Shown one piece after another: positions 15,593 through 24,747 of a stretch of 64,000 bases of DNA; within the stretch, counting starts at the first letter, position 1; every line of letters starts with the position of its first letter. Where the stretch lies: contig WLNJ01000003.1 of the NCBI GenBank assembly GCA_009699865.1, forward strand, positions 35,990 through 99,989, written 5' to 3'. Source of the stretch: Actinomycetota bacterium. Its GTDB lineage: Bacteria; Actinomycetota; Thermoleophilia; Solirubrobacterales; Solirubrobacteraceae. The position numbers and the translations under genes were made by a program. The notes beneath the pieces are model-generated. The model was not told the DNA's origin. It saw only the letters and a program-made list of their open reading frames with translations, and made no database searches.

Positions 15593-16923
15593 CCGAGGCG
15601 AGCTTCCCTTGGGCGGGGCGGCAACTCCACTTCGTTGGTATCGGCGGCGCCGGGATGAGTGGACTTGCTCGGATTAGCCTTGAACTGGGCGCTGTGGTGA
15701 GCGGGTCAGACCGGGCGGCTGGGGTTGTTCTTCAGGAGTTGGGCGGTCTTGGGGCGGATGTCATGGTGGGTCACCAGGCGGACAATCTTCCTGAAGGGGC
15801 TGAGCTTGTTTACAGCTCGGCTGTAGGCGAGGAGAACTCCGAACGGTCAGCTGCTGCCGCTCGGGGTCAGACGCAAATGCATCGCAGCGAACTCTTGGGA
15901 GAGCTGACGCAACTAAAGCCAACCATTGCGGTGACTGGGACGCACGGCAAGACAACTACCTCGGCGATGGTGCTCGCAGCTCTCGAAGGCGCTGGGCTAA
16001 GGCCGGGATGGGTGATTGGGGCTCAGTTGGCTGGTGGCAGGCCCTCCGCGGGCTGGGGATCCTCGCCGTGGCTCGTTGTAGAGGCGGACGAGTCAGACAG
16101 GTCTCTTCTTGCCCTTCACACTGAGGTAGCGGTGGTTACCAACTGCGAGCTTGACCACCACGCGACCTATTCATCCCTTGATGACCTCAGGGCAACTCTG
16201 AGCGAGTTCCTTGGCGGGGCGCAAAGTGCCGTTGTCTGGGACCAGCCTGACCTTGTGTCACTGGTTCCCAGCGGGACCGCGGTGTATCCCTACGATGCCT
16301 TAGCGCCTGGAAGTGAAAACGGCCGGGCGGAGTTCACATGGCGGGGGGTGTCGATCCGGCTTGCAGTTCCAGGACTCCACAACGGTGTCAACGCTTCTGG
16401 TGCCCTAGAGGCAGCGTCACTGACGGGTGTTGATCAGTCCGGTTTGATCAGCGGGATTGAGGCCTTTCGCGGCACCGCCAGACGCTTTGAGGAGCTTGGC
16501 GTTTCGTCAGCTGGAGCAAGGCTCGTAGATGACTATGCCCACCACCCAACTGAGGTTGCCGCAACCATTCAGGCTGCTCGATCCCTCAACCCTAAGCGAG
16601 TGGTTCTAGCGTTCCAGCCGCACCTTTTCTCGCGGACTCAGGAGCTGGCTGACGAGTTCGGTTCAGCGCTAGCCGGGGCAGATGTTGTACTTGTCTCGGA
16701 TATTTACCCGGCTCGTGAGGTGGCTGAAGACTTCCCAGGAGTTGACGCTGGAATGCTCGTCTCGGCAGCGGGGACGCTGAGCTCAGGGTCGCGTGCCACG
16801 GCCTCCGGTGACCTAGCCCAGACCCAGGCAGCGCTCGAAGCTGAAATGCAGGCTGGAGACCTGGTGATCCTGATGGGCGCAGGGGACATTGGGACGCTCG
16901 GCAGACGCTTGGTGGGGTCATGA
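15589..16923 (+). CDS. murC: UDP-MurNAc:L-alanine ligase MurC
   Basis: 444 aa. Adds the first residue, L-Ala, to UDP-MurNAc. The N-terminal HFVGIGGAGMSGLARI loop, the ATP loop AVTGTHGKTTTSAMV at about 114-128, VVEADESDRSLL and DDYAHHPTEVAATI are all hallmark MurC sequences. It is followed with a 4-nt overlap by murB, which supplies its UDP-MurNAc substrate. Confidence 0.97.
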   Translation: MTEASFPWAGRQLHFVGIGGAGMSGLARISLELGAVVSGSDRAAGVVLQELGGLGADVMVGHQADNLPEGAELVYSSAVGEENSERSAAAARGQTQMHRSELLGELTQLKPTIAVTGTHGKTTTSAMVLAALEGAGLRPGWVIGAQLAGGRPSAGWGSSPWLVVEADESDRSLLALHTEVAVVTNCELDHHATYSSLDDLRATLSEFLGGAQSAVVWDQPDLVSLVPSGTAVYPYDALAPGSENGRAEFTWRGVSIRLAVPGLHNGVNASGALEAASLTGVDQSGLISGIEAFRGTARRFEELGVSSAGARLVDDYAHHPTEVAATIQAARSLNPKRVVLAFQPHLFSRTQELADEFGSALAGADVVLVSDIYPAREVAEDFPGVDAGMLVSAAGTLSSGSRATASGDLAQTQAALEAEMQAGDLVILMGAGDIGTLGRRLVGS

Positions 16924-17846
16924 CTGTGCCTTCACCTAGGCGACTCGCTAAGGGCGAGTCGATGGCCAGCTACACAACAGTGAGAACAGGTGGCCCTGCT
17001 GAGTTCTTCACGAGATGTGGGACAAGTGAGGAGTTAGTCGAGGCCATAGCCTGGGCATCCGAGGGCCAGCATGCATTGCACATCCTTGGGTCGGGGTCAA
17101 ACCTTCTGGTAGCTGATGAGGGAGTTTCAGGTCTCGTCATCAAGCTCGACGGTGAGCTTGCGCGGATTGAGATAAGCGGTCCTCAGGTCACCTGCGGCGG
17201 TGGGGCACGGCTTCCGAGCGTCGCAGCCAAGGCTGCTGCTGCCGGTTTGAGTGGAATTGAGTTTGGCGTGAGTATCCCGGGCACTGTTGGCGGTGCAGTC
17301 CGGATGAACGCGAATGCCTACGGGGGAGACCTTGCTCGCACGCTTGATTGGGTGGATGTCGTCACTGCGGACGGTGTGGAACGCCGAACGCCTGAGTCGT
17401 TCGAGTTCGGTTACCGGCGGTCCAACCTGATTGAAGGTGAGGTCGTGGCAGGAGCTGGGTTCACCCTCGAGCCGGCTGACCCGGAAACCGCGAAGCTTGC
17501 CCTCGCGGGACTGCGGGAGCAACGCAAGGACACACAGCCTTGGGGCGTTAAGACATTCGGGTCGACTTTCAAGAATCCGGACAAGGAGGCTTCGGGTGGG
17601 AGATCGTCCGGGCAGCTACTTGACGCGGCGGGCTGCCGGGACTTGAGGATCGGCGGGGCTGGGTTCTCCGAGAAGCACGCGAACTTCGTCATCAACCATG
17701 GTGATGCCACGACAGCTGATGTTGTTGCCGTGATGGCAGAGGGGCGCAGGCGAGTGTTTGAGGAGTTCGGGGTTGAGCTTGAACCCGAGGTTCAGACGCT
17801 TGGGCCGGTCCAGCTCCCAGAGGATTGGTCCTGGGAGCCCCAATGA
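16920..17846 (+). CDS. murB: UDP-N-acetylenolpyruvoylglucosamine reductase MurB
   Basis: 308 aa FAD enzyme that reduces enolpyruvyl-UDP-GlcNAc to UDP-MurNAc with NADPH. FAD-binding features YTTVRTGGPAEFF, LGSGSNLLVADEGVSGLVI and GIEFGVSIPGTVGGAVRMNA are clear; the catalytic Ser lies in FGSTFKNP. Sequence type resembles MurB with the short (type II) architecture. It sits between murC and ftsQ, as in many Gram-positive dcw clusters, and overlaps both neighbours by 4 nt. Confidence 0.96.
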   Translation: MTVPSPRRLAKGESMASYTTVRTGGPAEFFTRCGTSEELVEAIAWASEGQHALHILGSGSNLLVADEGVSGLVIKLDGELARIEISGPQVTCGGGARLPSVAAKAAAAGLSGIEFGVSIPGTVGGAVRMNANAYGGDLARTLDWVDVVTADGVERRTPESFEFGYRRSNLIEGEVVAGAGFTLEPADPETAKLALAGLREQRKDTQPWGVKTFGSTFKNPDKEASGGRSSGQLLDAAGCRDLRIGGAGFSEKHANFVINHGDATTADVVAVMAEGRRRVFEEFGVELEPEVQTLGPVQLPEDWSWEPQ

Positions 17847-18583
17847 TGAGGCGATCGATGAAGTGGGTAGCCGGTGTAGTGGTTCTAGGTGTCCTGCTGG
17901 GAGGCCTCTTCCTGCTGGTCAGCAGTAGCAGCCTCTCGGCAGTCAAGAAGGTTGAGATTCACGGTCTATCCGGGGATCGCGCCAGCCGAGTCAAGGCCGC
18001 CGCGCTCGGGCAGAGCACGCTTTCGTTCGATGAGGGTCCGTTGCGTTATGCGGCAGCCGGGCACCCTCCGGTCAAGACGCTTACGGTGAAGACGCACTTC
18101 CCTGATTCGGTCGAGGTGTCTGTGGCGCTCTATCGGCCTGTGGCGGCAGTTGGGCTTGACGCGAACTCGATGCAGGCTGTTGCCGGCGACGGCACGGTTC
18201 TTCCGGATGTTCCGACAGCAGGGCTTCCGTCGATCGAAGGGCGGGTTGTCGGCGGCGTCGTGAGGGATCGGTTCGTTAAGCAGGCGCTGATGGTTCTTGA
18301 TCAAGCCGGCCGAAGCTTCCGCACGAGGATCGACTCTCTGGCGAGTGATCCGAAATTTGGCCTCTACGCAGTGATGACCCGTGGGCCCAAGATCTACTTC
18401 GGTGACTCGTCGGATGCACGGGCGAAGTGGGCCGCTATTGCTCAGGTGCTTTCAGACATCGCAACGCGCGGAGCGACCTATGTGGATGTTCGGGTTGCAC
18501 ATAGGCCAGCTGTAGGTGGTCTCAAGGGTGGGGTTCAGGGCGGGATCGACCCATCTGATCCGAACCAGCCAGTTTCCCAATAG
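17843..18583 (+). CDS. ftsQ: Cell division protein FtsQ/DivIB
   Basis: 246 aa single-pass membrane protein of the divisome. After a short basic N-terminus there is one membrane helix (about 6-26, AGVVVLGVLLGGLFLLV), then a POTRA domain (VKKVEIHGLSGDRASRVKAA to about 105) and a beta domain with PVAAVGLDANSMQAVAGDGTVLPDV. It scaffolds FtsL/FtsB and links them to the Z-ring. ATG 17843 overlaps the murB stop; a TTG at 17825 is an alternative. The C-terminus is Gly/Pro-rich. A 217-bp regulatory gap to ftsZ follows. Confidence 0.93.
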   Translation: MMRRSMKWVAGVVVLGVLLGGLFLLVSSSSLSAVKKVEIHGLSGDRASRVKAAALGQSTLSFDEGPLRYAAAGHPPVKTLTVKTHFPDSVEVSVALYRPVAAVGLDANSMQAVAGDGTVLPDVPTAGLPSIEGRVVGGVVRDRFVKQALMVLDQAGRSFRTRIDSLASDPKFGLYAVMTRGPKIYFGDSSDARAKWAAIAQVLSDIATRGATYVDVRVAHRPAVGGLKGGVQGGIDPSDPNQPVSQ

Positions 18584-18610
18584 GACTGGGTTCTAGCCCT
18601 AGCCTCAAGT

Positions 18611-18643
18611 GAGAGTTGAGGGTTGCCCTTCCAGTCAACTCTC
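18611..18643 (+). other. 9-bp inverted repeat in the ftsQ-ftsZ gap
   Basis: GAGAGTTGA (18611-18619) and TCAACTCTC (18635-18643) are perfectly complementary, with a 15-nt loop. No T-run follows (AATGTCAAG), so a plain intrinsic terminator is unlikely. It could attenuate read-through from ftsQ or be a dimer operator; it belongs to a larger family of TTGAG/CTCAA elements here. Confidence 0.55.
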
Positions 18644-18776
18644 AATGTCAAGTTGAGGGTTTCCCCTCCGTCAATACGCAATAAACCAACCCATTCGTTG
18701 ACCCGGGAAGGACTTTGGGTCTATCCTGACGAAAGGAGCACGAGTCGCAGAGTGTTCTGTAGAACTCTCAACCCCT
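18614..18776. repeat. TTGAGGG / AACTCTCAA repeats upstream of ftsZ
   Basis: The 11-mer AGTTGAGGGTT occurs at 18614-18624 and again at 18651-18661, 37 bp apart. The 9-mer AACTCTCAA occurs at 18637-18645 and 18763-18771. GAGGG-TTTC-CCCTC at 18655-18668 forms a further small hairpin. Copies lie both upstream of the predicted ftsZ promoter and inside the predicted leader, which suits binding by one regulator at several sites or an RNA structure. No known motif is assigned. Confidence 0.6.
18698..18727 (+). promoter_or_regulatory. ftsZ promoter (TTGACC-18-TATCCT)
   Basis: TTGACC at 18698-18703 and TATCCT at 18722-18727, with an 18-bp spacer, are the best sigma-70-type pair in this window. Transcription would begin near 18734 and give ftsZ a leader of about 67 nt containing one AACTCTCAA element and a GAGGGCGG stretch near 18781. 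Confidence 0.65.
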
Positions 18777-18800
18777 ACATGAGGGCGGTACTCAGTAACA

Positions 18801-19868
18801 ATGGAAAGCGGCAGTTACTTGGCAGTTATCAAGGTGGTCGGAGTTGGCGGAGGCGGAACCAATGCGGTTAATCGCATGGTTGAGTCTGGCGTTCGCGGGG
18901 TTGAGTTCATCGCCGCAAACACGGATTCGCAGGCACTCCAGGTCAGCGAAGCCGACATCACTCTTCAGATCGGTCACGACCTGACAAAGGGCCTTGGCGC
19001 AGGCGCCAACCCTGAAGTCGGACACGGGGCTGCTGCTGAGTCGCGCGATGAAATCAAGGAGGCACTCAAGGGTGCTGACATGGTCTTCGTAACCGCAGGT
19101 GAGGGCGGCGGCACAGGAACAGGCGCCGCACCTGTCATCGCCGATATTGCCAAGAACGAGATTGGTGCCCTGACAGTCGGTGTTGTCACGCGCCCGTTCA
19201 GCTTCGAAGGTTCACAGCGCACGCGATCAGCTGACTCAGGAATTGCCCATCTGCGTGAGAACGTAGACACCCTCATTGTCATTCCGAACGAACGGCTCTT
19301 GAGCGTTGTCGAACGCCGCACGACGATGGTAGAGGCCTTCGAAATGGCTGACAATGTTCTGCGTCAGGGCGTTCAGGGGATTACCGACCTGATCACGATT
19401 CCGGGGCTCATCAACCTCGACTTCGCTGATGTACGCACCATCATGCATAACTCTGGTTCAGCCCTGATGGGCATTGGTACGGCTGCAGGGGAGACTCGGG
19501 CTGTTGACGCAGCCAATGAGGCAATTGCATCGCCACTGCTTGAAGAGTCAATCGATGGCGCAACCGGCATCCTGCTCAACATCACTGGCGGCAAGCAGCT
19601 CGGTCTGTTTGAAGTCAACGAGGCTGCTGAAGTTGTGGCCAACGCTGCTGATCCAGGCGCCAACATCATCTTCGGCTCAGTAGTTGACGAGGCGATGGGT
19701 GACAACGTCCGTATTACCGTCATTGCGACAGGCTTTGAACATGGACGCCGACGCGCCTCACGCAGCGCGCCCGCATCTGAGCGTCCTCGCCGTGACAGGG
19801 ACGACTCCTCGGCATCGCCTGATGTCGGCGATGTTGACGTTCCTGAGTTCCTGCGCGACGACTCCTAG
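18801..19868 (+). CDS. ftsZ: Cell division GTPase FtsZ
   Basis: 355 aa tubulin-like GTPase that forms the Z-ring. The nucleotide-binding [13 protein letters not shown] is at about 14-26, the tubulin signature GGGTGTG at 102-108, the T7-loop region [11 protein letters not shown] near 207-217, and a variable basic linker (about 317-340) leads to the C-terminal peptide [11 protein letters not shown], which resembles the actinobacterial FtsZ tail used for SepF binding. No ftsA or sepF is adjacent. The start ATG has only a distant GAGGGCGG as possible ribosome site. Confidence 0.98.
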   Translation: MESGSYLAVIKVVGVGGGGTNAVNRMVESGVRGVEFIAANTDSQALQVSEADITLQIGHDLTKGLGAGANPEVGHGAAAESRDEIKEALKGADMVFVTAGEGGGTGTGAAPVIADIAKNEIGALTVGVVTRPFSFEGSQRTRSADSGIAHLRENVDTLIVIPNERLLSVVERRTTMVEAFEMADNVLRQGVQGITDLITIPGLINLDFADVRTIMHNSGSALMGIGTAAGETRAVDAANEAIASPLLEESIDGATGILLNITGGKQLGLFEVNEAAEVVANAADPGANIIFGSVVDEAMGDNVRITVIATGFEHGRRRASRSAPASERPRRDRDDSSASPDVGDVDVPEFLRDDS

Positions 19869-19915
19869 AGGGGCGTCGCGCCTAGGTAGGTCGGCACCCT
19901 GGCGGGCCCGGATTG

Positions 19916-19921
19916 TATGCT
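19916..19921 (+). promoter_or_regulatory. -10 element of an apparently leaderless gcvT
   Basis: TATGCT ends 7 nt before the gcvT GTG, placing the transcription start at or beside the start codon. No Shine-Dalgarno sequence is present and no good -35 is seen. The whole ftsZ-gcvT gap is 60 bp, too short for a glycine riboswitch. Confidence 0.5.
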
Positions 19922-19928
19922 CGCCTGA

Positions 19929-21008
19929 GTGTCTGCCAACGCCCTGCTTCTGACGCCCCTTCACGCCCGGCATGGTGCCGCTGGCGCACGCTTGGTTCCC
20001 TTCGCGGGCTGGGAGATGCCAGTCCAGTATGTGGGAGTCATGGATGAGCACAGGGCCGTCCGCGGTGATGCCGGTGTCTTCGATGTTTCCCACATGGGAC
20101 AGGTACGCAGCTCCGGGCCACAGGCGCTCGACTTCCTTCAACGGCTGACAAGCAACGATGTCTCGACCATCCCAGTTGGGGGCGCTCAGTACGGCCTTCT
20201 CTGCTCTGAGGACGGCGGTGTCCTTGATGATCTCTTCACCTACCGAATTGCTGATGACATCTACCTCACTGTCACTAACGCGGGCAACCATCCGCAGGAC
20301 TATGCCCGCTTTGAGGAAGTCGCTGAGGGGTTCGATGTTGAGGTTGTGGACGCCGCGCATGGGACGGCAATGCTCGCTGTTCAGGGGCCCAACGCAAGGG
20401 CGCTCCTGAGCTCACTGTCAACTGAGGCCTTGCCCGAACGCATGCAAGCCAAGACCATTTCGGTCGCCGGAGTTGAGGTGTTTGCTGCTGGGACTGGCTA
20501 CACGGGCGAGGACGGACTTGAACTGCTCGTTCAAAACGAAGGCGCTCTTGAGCTGTGGGATGCCGTTGTCGCGGCTGGGGCGGTTCCCTGTGGGCTTGGG
20601 GCCCGCGACACGCTTCGGTTGGAAGCGTGCTTCCACCTTTACGGCAACGACCTCAACACGGACCGGAACCCGATCGAGGCCGGGCTCGGCTGGGCGTGCA
20701 AGGAGGCCACCGGGTTCATCGGTTCAGAAGCCGTCGCAGGGTTCAGGGCCAACGGCACCGCCCAGCGGCTGGTCGCTTTCAGCATGACTGGCGACGGTAT
20801 TGCCCGCTCGGGCAATGAGGTTGTAGGCGGGGGAGTGGTCTCCAGCGGTACCTTCTCCCCAACGCTTGAGGTTGGGATCGGCATGGCCTATCTCCCAACC
20901 GAGGCATCATCTGTTGGTAATGAGTTTGAAATCGACGTTCGCGGCAAGCAGCGCCCCGCAGTGGTGCGCGACAAGCCGCTCTACCGAAAGGCTGACCCAA
21001 GTGTCTGA
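19929..21008 (+). CDS. gcvT: Glycine cleavage T protein (aminomethyltransferase)
   Basis: 359 aa, GTG start. Transfers the methylene group from the aminomethyl-lipoyl H protein to tetrahydrofolate, releasing ammonia. The N-terminus [22 protein letters not shown] fits GcvT, as do [34 protein letters not shown] and [17 protein letters not shown]. The C-terminal barrel ends in KPLYRK. First gene of gcvT-H-PA-PB, immediately after ftsZ. It overlaps gcvH by 8 nt. Confidence 0.96.
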   Translation: MSANALLLTPLHARHGAAGARLVPFAGWEMPVQYVGVMDEHRAVRGDAGVFDVSHMGQVRSSGPQALDFLQRLTSNDVSTIPVGGAQYGLLCSEDGGVLDDLFTYRIADDIYLTVTNAGNHPQDYARFEEVAEGFDVEVVDAAHGTAMLAVQGPNARALLSSLSTEALPERMQAKTISVAGVEVFAAGTGYTGEDGLELLVQNEGALELWDAVVAAGAVPCGLGARDTLRLEACFHLYGNDLNTDRNPIEAGLGWACKEATGFIGSEAVAGFRANGTAQRLVAFSMTGDGIARSGNEVVGGGVVSSGTFSPTLEVGIGMAYLPTEASSVGNEFEIDVRGKQRPAVVRDKPLYRKADPSV

Positions 21009-21393
21009 AGCTAGTTATCCAGAGGATCTTCTTTACCACCAGGAGCATGACTGGGTCCGCTTCGAGGCTGACGGGCAGACCGCGCTCTTCGGCATCACTT
21101 GGTACGCACAGGATGCGCTTGGCGAGGTTGTCTTCTACGACGCTCCCGAGGTCGGCGCAACGCTGGTCAAGGACGAGTCCTACGCTGAGATTGAGTCGGT
21201 CAAGGCCGTGTCCGATGTTTTCGCCCCAATGAGTGGCGAGGTGGTTGAGGTCAACTCTTCAATTTCCGATGAGCCCGGGGTTATCAACGACGACCCTTAC
21301 GGAGAGGGCTGGTTGGTCAAGGTTCGTTTGACGTCCGTAGAGGAAAAGGAAGCCCTGATGGACTCGGCTGCCTACACGGAGATGCTTGGCTAA
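21001..21393 (+). CDS. gcvH: Glycine cleavage H protein (lipoyl carrier)
   Basis: 130 aa from GTG 21001; upstream in-frame codons lie within gcvT and are rejected. The lipoyl-lysine is K68 in EIESVKAVSDVFAPMSGEV, a near-perfect family signature. It shuttles the aminomethyl group from P to T protein and electrons to the L protein (not encoded here). The acidic helix after the lipoyl domain and the C-terminal PYGEGWLVKV are typical. Confidence 0.96.
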   Translation: MSEASYPEDLLYHQEHDWVRFEADGQTALFGITWYAQDALGEVVFYDAPEVGATLVKDESYAEIESVKAVSDVFAPMSGEVVEVNSSISDEPGVINDDPYGEGWLVKVRLTSVEEKEALMDSAAYTEMLG

Positions 21394-21411
21394 CAAGCCG
21401 GAAAGAACCGA

Positions 21412-22788
21412 ATGAGCTTTTACACAGCAGCTACACAGCAGGACATTGAGGAGATGCTCGCCGCTATTGGCGTGTCGTCGATCGACGACCTGTTCGCTGA
21501 GATCCCTGAGGGCGTGAGGTTTGATCGGGCACTGGACCTTCCAGCCGGTAAGCCGGAGCAGGAAGTGTTTGCAGAGCTAAACGCACTCGCTGCAAAGAAC
21601 ACGAGCGCTGACGATGAGATTTCATTCCTCGGAGCTGGTATGTACGACCACTATGTACCTGCCCTGATTGACACGCTGCTGGGCAGGGCTGAGTTCCTCA
21701 CCCCGTACACGCCCTACCAGCCCGAGGTATCGCAGGGCAACCTCCAAGTCATGTTTGAGTACCAGACCGCGATCAGCGAATTGACTGGCCTCCCAGTCAG
21801 TAACGCATCGGTTTACGAAGGACCATCGGCAGTCGGTGCAGCGGCGTACTTGGCGAAGTTGGCCAATGGCCGTAAGCGGCACTTAGTCTCCCGCGGCGTC
21901 CATCCACATTCCAGGGAGACGTTGGAGACGCTGGCTGTTGGCTACGGAACGACGATGGAGGAGATCCCTCTCTCGGCTGGCATCACCGACCTCGCAGCGC
22001 TCAAGGAGATGCTGAGTGACGACGTTGGAGCTGTGATCCTTCAGCAGCCGAACTTCCTCGGCTCAGTCGAGGACCTCGCAGCGCTCGCTGCTGCGGCCAA
22101 GGAACACGGCGCGGTTGTCATTTCTTCGTGTGATCCGATTCCACTTGGAATTCTTGAACCACCGGGAGCTCTCGGCGTTGACGTAGCTGTGGGCGAGGGT
22201 CAATCGCTCGGTAACCGGCTTGACTTCGGCGGGCCTTCGTTCGGCTTTTTTGCTGCCACTCAGGAACACATCCGCCGCATGCCCGGCAGGATCGCCGGCG
22301 AGACGCGCGACGTTGATGGCAGGCGTGGCTGGGTCCTGACGCTGCAGACCCGTGAGCAGCACATCCGTCGCGAGAAGGCGACATCCAACATCTGCACCGC
22401 CCAGGCCCTCAACGCGCTTGCTGGCGTTGTCTACCTCGGCTGGCTTGGGAAGCAGGGCTTTGTTGAACTTGGCGAGCTGCTTGCCCGCCGCACCGCCTAT
22501 GCGAGGGAGACTCTTACCGCCATCGACGGTGTGACTGCGCTCCATTCCCAGCCAGTGGTGAGGGAGTTTGCTGTTGAGCTAGATGCCCCAGTGGAGGCAG
22601 TCATTGCCCGTTGCCAAGACCAGGGAGTCAACCCCGGCTACGCGCTCGGCCGTGACTACCCAGAGTTTTCGAATGGACTGTTGGTTGCGATCACCGAGCG
22701 CCGTGATCGCGCGCAGATCGATCGGCTTGCCGAGGTACTCGCGTCAGCCATCGCGGCTGAGCGCGGAGCGGTTGAGGTTGCCGGATGA
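21412..22788 (+). CDS. gcvPA: Glycine dehydrogenase (decarboxylating) subunit 1
   Basis: 458 aa. N-terminal half of the two-subunit P protein, which decarboxylates glycine and loads the aminomethyl group on GcvH. Recognisable stretches: FLGAGMYDHYVPA, TPYTPYQPEVSQGNLQ, MFEYQTAISELTGLPVSNAS and QTREQHIRREKATSNICT. GGAAAG lies at a fitting distance before ATG 21412. The partner subunit follows with a 4-nt overlap, so this genome uses the split (alpha/beta) form rather than the fused one. Confidence 0.96.
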   Translation: MSFYTAATQQDIEEMLAAIGVSSIDDLFAEIPEGVRFDRALDLPAGKPEQEVFAELNALAAKNTSADDEISFLGAGMYDHYVPALIDTLLGRAEFLTPYTPYQPEVSQGNLQVMFEYQTAISELTGLPVSNASVYEGPSAVGAAAYLAKLANGRKRHLVSRGVHPHSRETLETLAVGYGTTMEEIPLSAGITDLAALKEMLSDDVGAVILQQPNFLGSVEDLAALAAAAKEHGAVVISSCDPIPLGILEPPGALGVDVAVGEGQSLGNRLDFGGPSFGFFAATQEHIRRMPGRIAGETRDVDGRRGWVLTLQTREQHIRREKATSNICTAQALNALAGVVYLGWLGKQGFVELGELLARRTAYARETLTAIDGVTALHSQPVVREFAVELDAPVEAVIARCQDQGVNPGYALGRDYPEFSNGLLVAITERRDRAQIDRLAEVLASAIAAERGAVEVAG

Positions 22789-24383
22789 GCGACATGGCAT
22801 CAGCCCAGACAGCTGCTCAGCATGCTGCCGGCGAACTTGGCGAAGAGACAGTGCAGGTAAATAGTTCGGTTCCATCAGCGGGTGAGACTCCTCAGCAGCG
22901 CGATGGCGCGAAGACGATCTACGAGAAGTCCAAGGTCGGCCGGCGCGCCTTCATGGTTCCCGAGACCGATGTTCCGGACACGCCGCTTGATCAGCTGATT
23001 CCCAGCGCACTGCTCAGGAAGGATCCAGCCAAGCTGCCGGAAGTTGCCGAGCCAGAGCTTGTTAGGCACTACACGCGCATCAGCAAGCGCAACTTCGACT
23101 TGGATTCAGGCTTCTACCCACTGGGCTCCTGCACGATGAAGCACAACCCCCGCTTACATGAACGCGTTGCCGCACTACCTGGGAACAGCCGTCTTCACCC
23201 ACTTCAGTCGGACTCACACGCACAGGGCGCGCTGGAGCTGATGTACAACCTCCAACATGCGCTCGGTGAGATCGCCGGTCTGCCGCATGTCTCGCTGCAA
23301 CCATCGGCGGGTTCACACGGCGAGCTCGCCGGAGTGCTCCTCACCAAGGCCTACCACGAGGATCGTGGTGATCAGCGGACCAAGGTTCTGACACCGGACA
23401 CGGCCCACGGGACCAACCCGGCGACGGTGACGATGTGTGGCTATGACGTTGTCAAGGTGGGAACTAACCCAGATGGCGGCGTTGATCTGGAAGACCTGCG
23501 GGCCAAGGCTGATGACCAAGTTGCCTGCCTGATGCTGACCAACCCCAACACGCTTGGCCTGTTTGACCCGAACATCGAGGAGATCGCCAAGATCGTTCAC
23601 GACGTTGGCGCGACCCTCTATTACGACGGCGCAAACCTGAATGCCGTGATGGGCAAGAGCAGGCCTGGTGACATGGGCTTTGACATCGTTCACTTCAACC
23701 TCCACAAGTCGTTCACGCAACCGCATGGCGGCGGCGGACCGGGCGCAGGGCCGATCGCGGTCTCAGAGCGGATTGAACCGTTCATCACCCGGCCACAGGT
23801 CGTGAAGGCGGAGAGCAGTAACGGTGACGGTCCCCGGTTCGAACTTGACTACGACCGCCCCAAGTCAATTGGCCGACTGAGAGGCTTTCAGGGCAATTAC
23901 GGCGTTTTTGTGCGCTCGTACGCTTACATCCGTTCGTTGGGCGCAGAGGGGCTTAAAGAGGCCTCTGAGCTGGCAGTACTCAACGCCAACTACCTTCTTG
24001 CGCGTCTCAAAGAGGCGGGAGTGGCCGAATACCTTCCTGTTGCCTTTGATCGGATCTGCATGCACGAGTTTGTTCTCTCGGGCGCTCCAATGAAGAAGGA
24101 ACTGGGCATCAGGACCCTTGACCTTGCCAAGCGCCTGCTCGACCACGGCTATCACCCACCGACGGTCTACTTCCCGCTGCTTGTTGAAGAGGCGCTCTTG
24201 GTTGAGCCCACGGAGACAGAGACCAAAGAGACGCTTGACGCTTTCGCCGATGCGGTTGCCGACATTCTGAGAGAAGCCAAGGCTGATCCGACGATTGCTC
24301 AGTCGGCTCCATACTCAACACCTGTGCGCAGGCTTGACGAAGCAGCCGCCGCGAAGAACCCAGTCGTACGCCAACCGCTCTGA
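22785..24383 (+). CDS. gcvPB: Glycine dehydrogenase (decarboxylating) subunit 2
   Basis: 532 aa PLP-carrying subunit of the split P protein. The PLP lysine lies in FNLHKSFTQPHGGGGPG; FYPLGSCTMKHNPR, LQPSAGSHGE, TAHGTNPATVTMCGYDV and ANLNAVMGKSRPGDMG are diagnostic. An extra N-terminal stretch of about 45 polar residues precedes the core, and a tail after about 500 is low-complexity. The TGA overlaps the next gene's ATG (TGATG), coupling it to a small transporter. Confidence 0.96.
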   Translation: MSDMASAQTAAQHAAGELGEETVQVNSSVPSAGETPQQRDGAKTIYEKSKVGRRAFMVPETDVPDTPLDQLIPSALLRKDPAKLPEVAEPELVRHYTRISKRNFDLDSGFYPLGSCTMKHNPRLHERVAALPGNSRLHPLQSDSHAQGALELMYNLQHALGEIAGLPHVSLQPSAGSHGELAGVLLTKAYHEDRGDQRTKVLTPDTAHGTNPATVTMCGYDVVKVGTNPDGGVDLEDLRAKADDQVACLMLTNPNTLGLFDPNIEEIAKIVHDVGATLYYDGANLNAVMGKSRPGDMGFDIVHFNLHKSFTQPHGGGGPGAGPIAVSERIEPFITRPQVVKAESSNGDGPRFELDYDRPKSIGRLRGFQGNYGVFVRSYAYIRSLGAEGLKEASELAVLNANYLLARLKEAGVAEYLPVAFDRICMHEFVLSGAPMKKELGIRTLDLAKRLLDHGYHPPTVYFPLLVEEALLVEPTETETKETLDAFADAVADILREAKADPTIAQSAPYSTPVRRLDEAAAAKNPVVRQPL

Positions 24384-24718
24384 TGGGCCCGTGGCCGCTG
24401 CTGGGGTTGGCGATTCTTGCTGAAGTTGCCGCGACCACGGCGCTGAGAGCTTCAAATGATTGGACGGGGGGAGCCAGAATTGGCGCATTTGCAGCCGTCG
24501 TGATCGGATATGGGGTGTCGTTTTGGCTCCTGACCTTGGTTCTCAAGAAGATGGAACTTGGTATTTCCTACGCTGTCTGGGCCGGGGTTGGCACGGGACT
24601 AACAGCGATCGTCGGCATCCTGATGTTTGGTGAGGGCGTGAGCCTTGCCAAGTTCGCCTGTATTGGATTGATCATCTTGGGCGTGGCTGGCCTTGAGGTC
24701 ACTGGTGCCCACGGCTAA
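24383..24718 (+). CDS. Small multidrug resistance (SMR) family transporter
   Basis: 111 aa with four membrane helices, the standard SMR size. The essential proton/substrate glutamate is at position 14 (AILAEVAATTALRAS), as in EmrE, and the second signature SYAVWAGVGTGLTAIVG resembles the Qac/EmrE subgroup more than the guanidinium exporters. SMR proteins act as dual-topology dimers exporting cationic drugs or metabolites in exchange for protons. It is translationally coupled to gcvPB (TGATG), an unusual partner; the substrate is not predictable. Confidence 0.88.
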   Translation: MGPWPLLGLAILAEVAATTALRASNDWTGGARIGAFAAVVIGYGVSFWLLTLVLKKMELGISYAVWAGVGTGLTAIVGILMFGEGVSLAKFACIGLIILGVAGLEVTGAHG

Positions 24719-24734
24719 CCACCGCGCACGAAGG

Positions 24735-24740
24735 TAGCCT
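24735..24740 (+). promoter_or_regulatory. -10 element of an apparently leaderless trpS
   Basis: TAGCCT ends exactly 7 nt before the trpS ATG and no Shine-Dalgarno sequence is present. The same hexamer and spacing occur before cmk. Confidence 0.45.
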
Positions 24741-24747
24741 GCGAGAC

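Noticed and set aside
19869..19928. Glycine riboswitch upstream of gcvT
   Set aside because: Only 60 bp separate ftsZ and gcvT, too short for even one glycine aptamer, and the promoter is next to the start codon.
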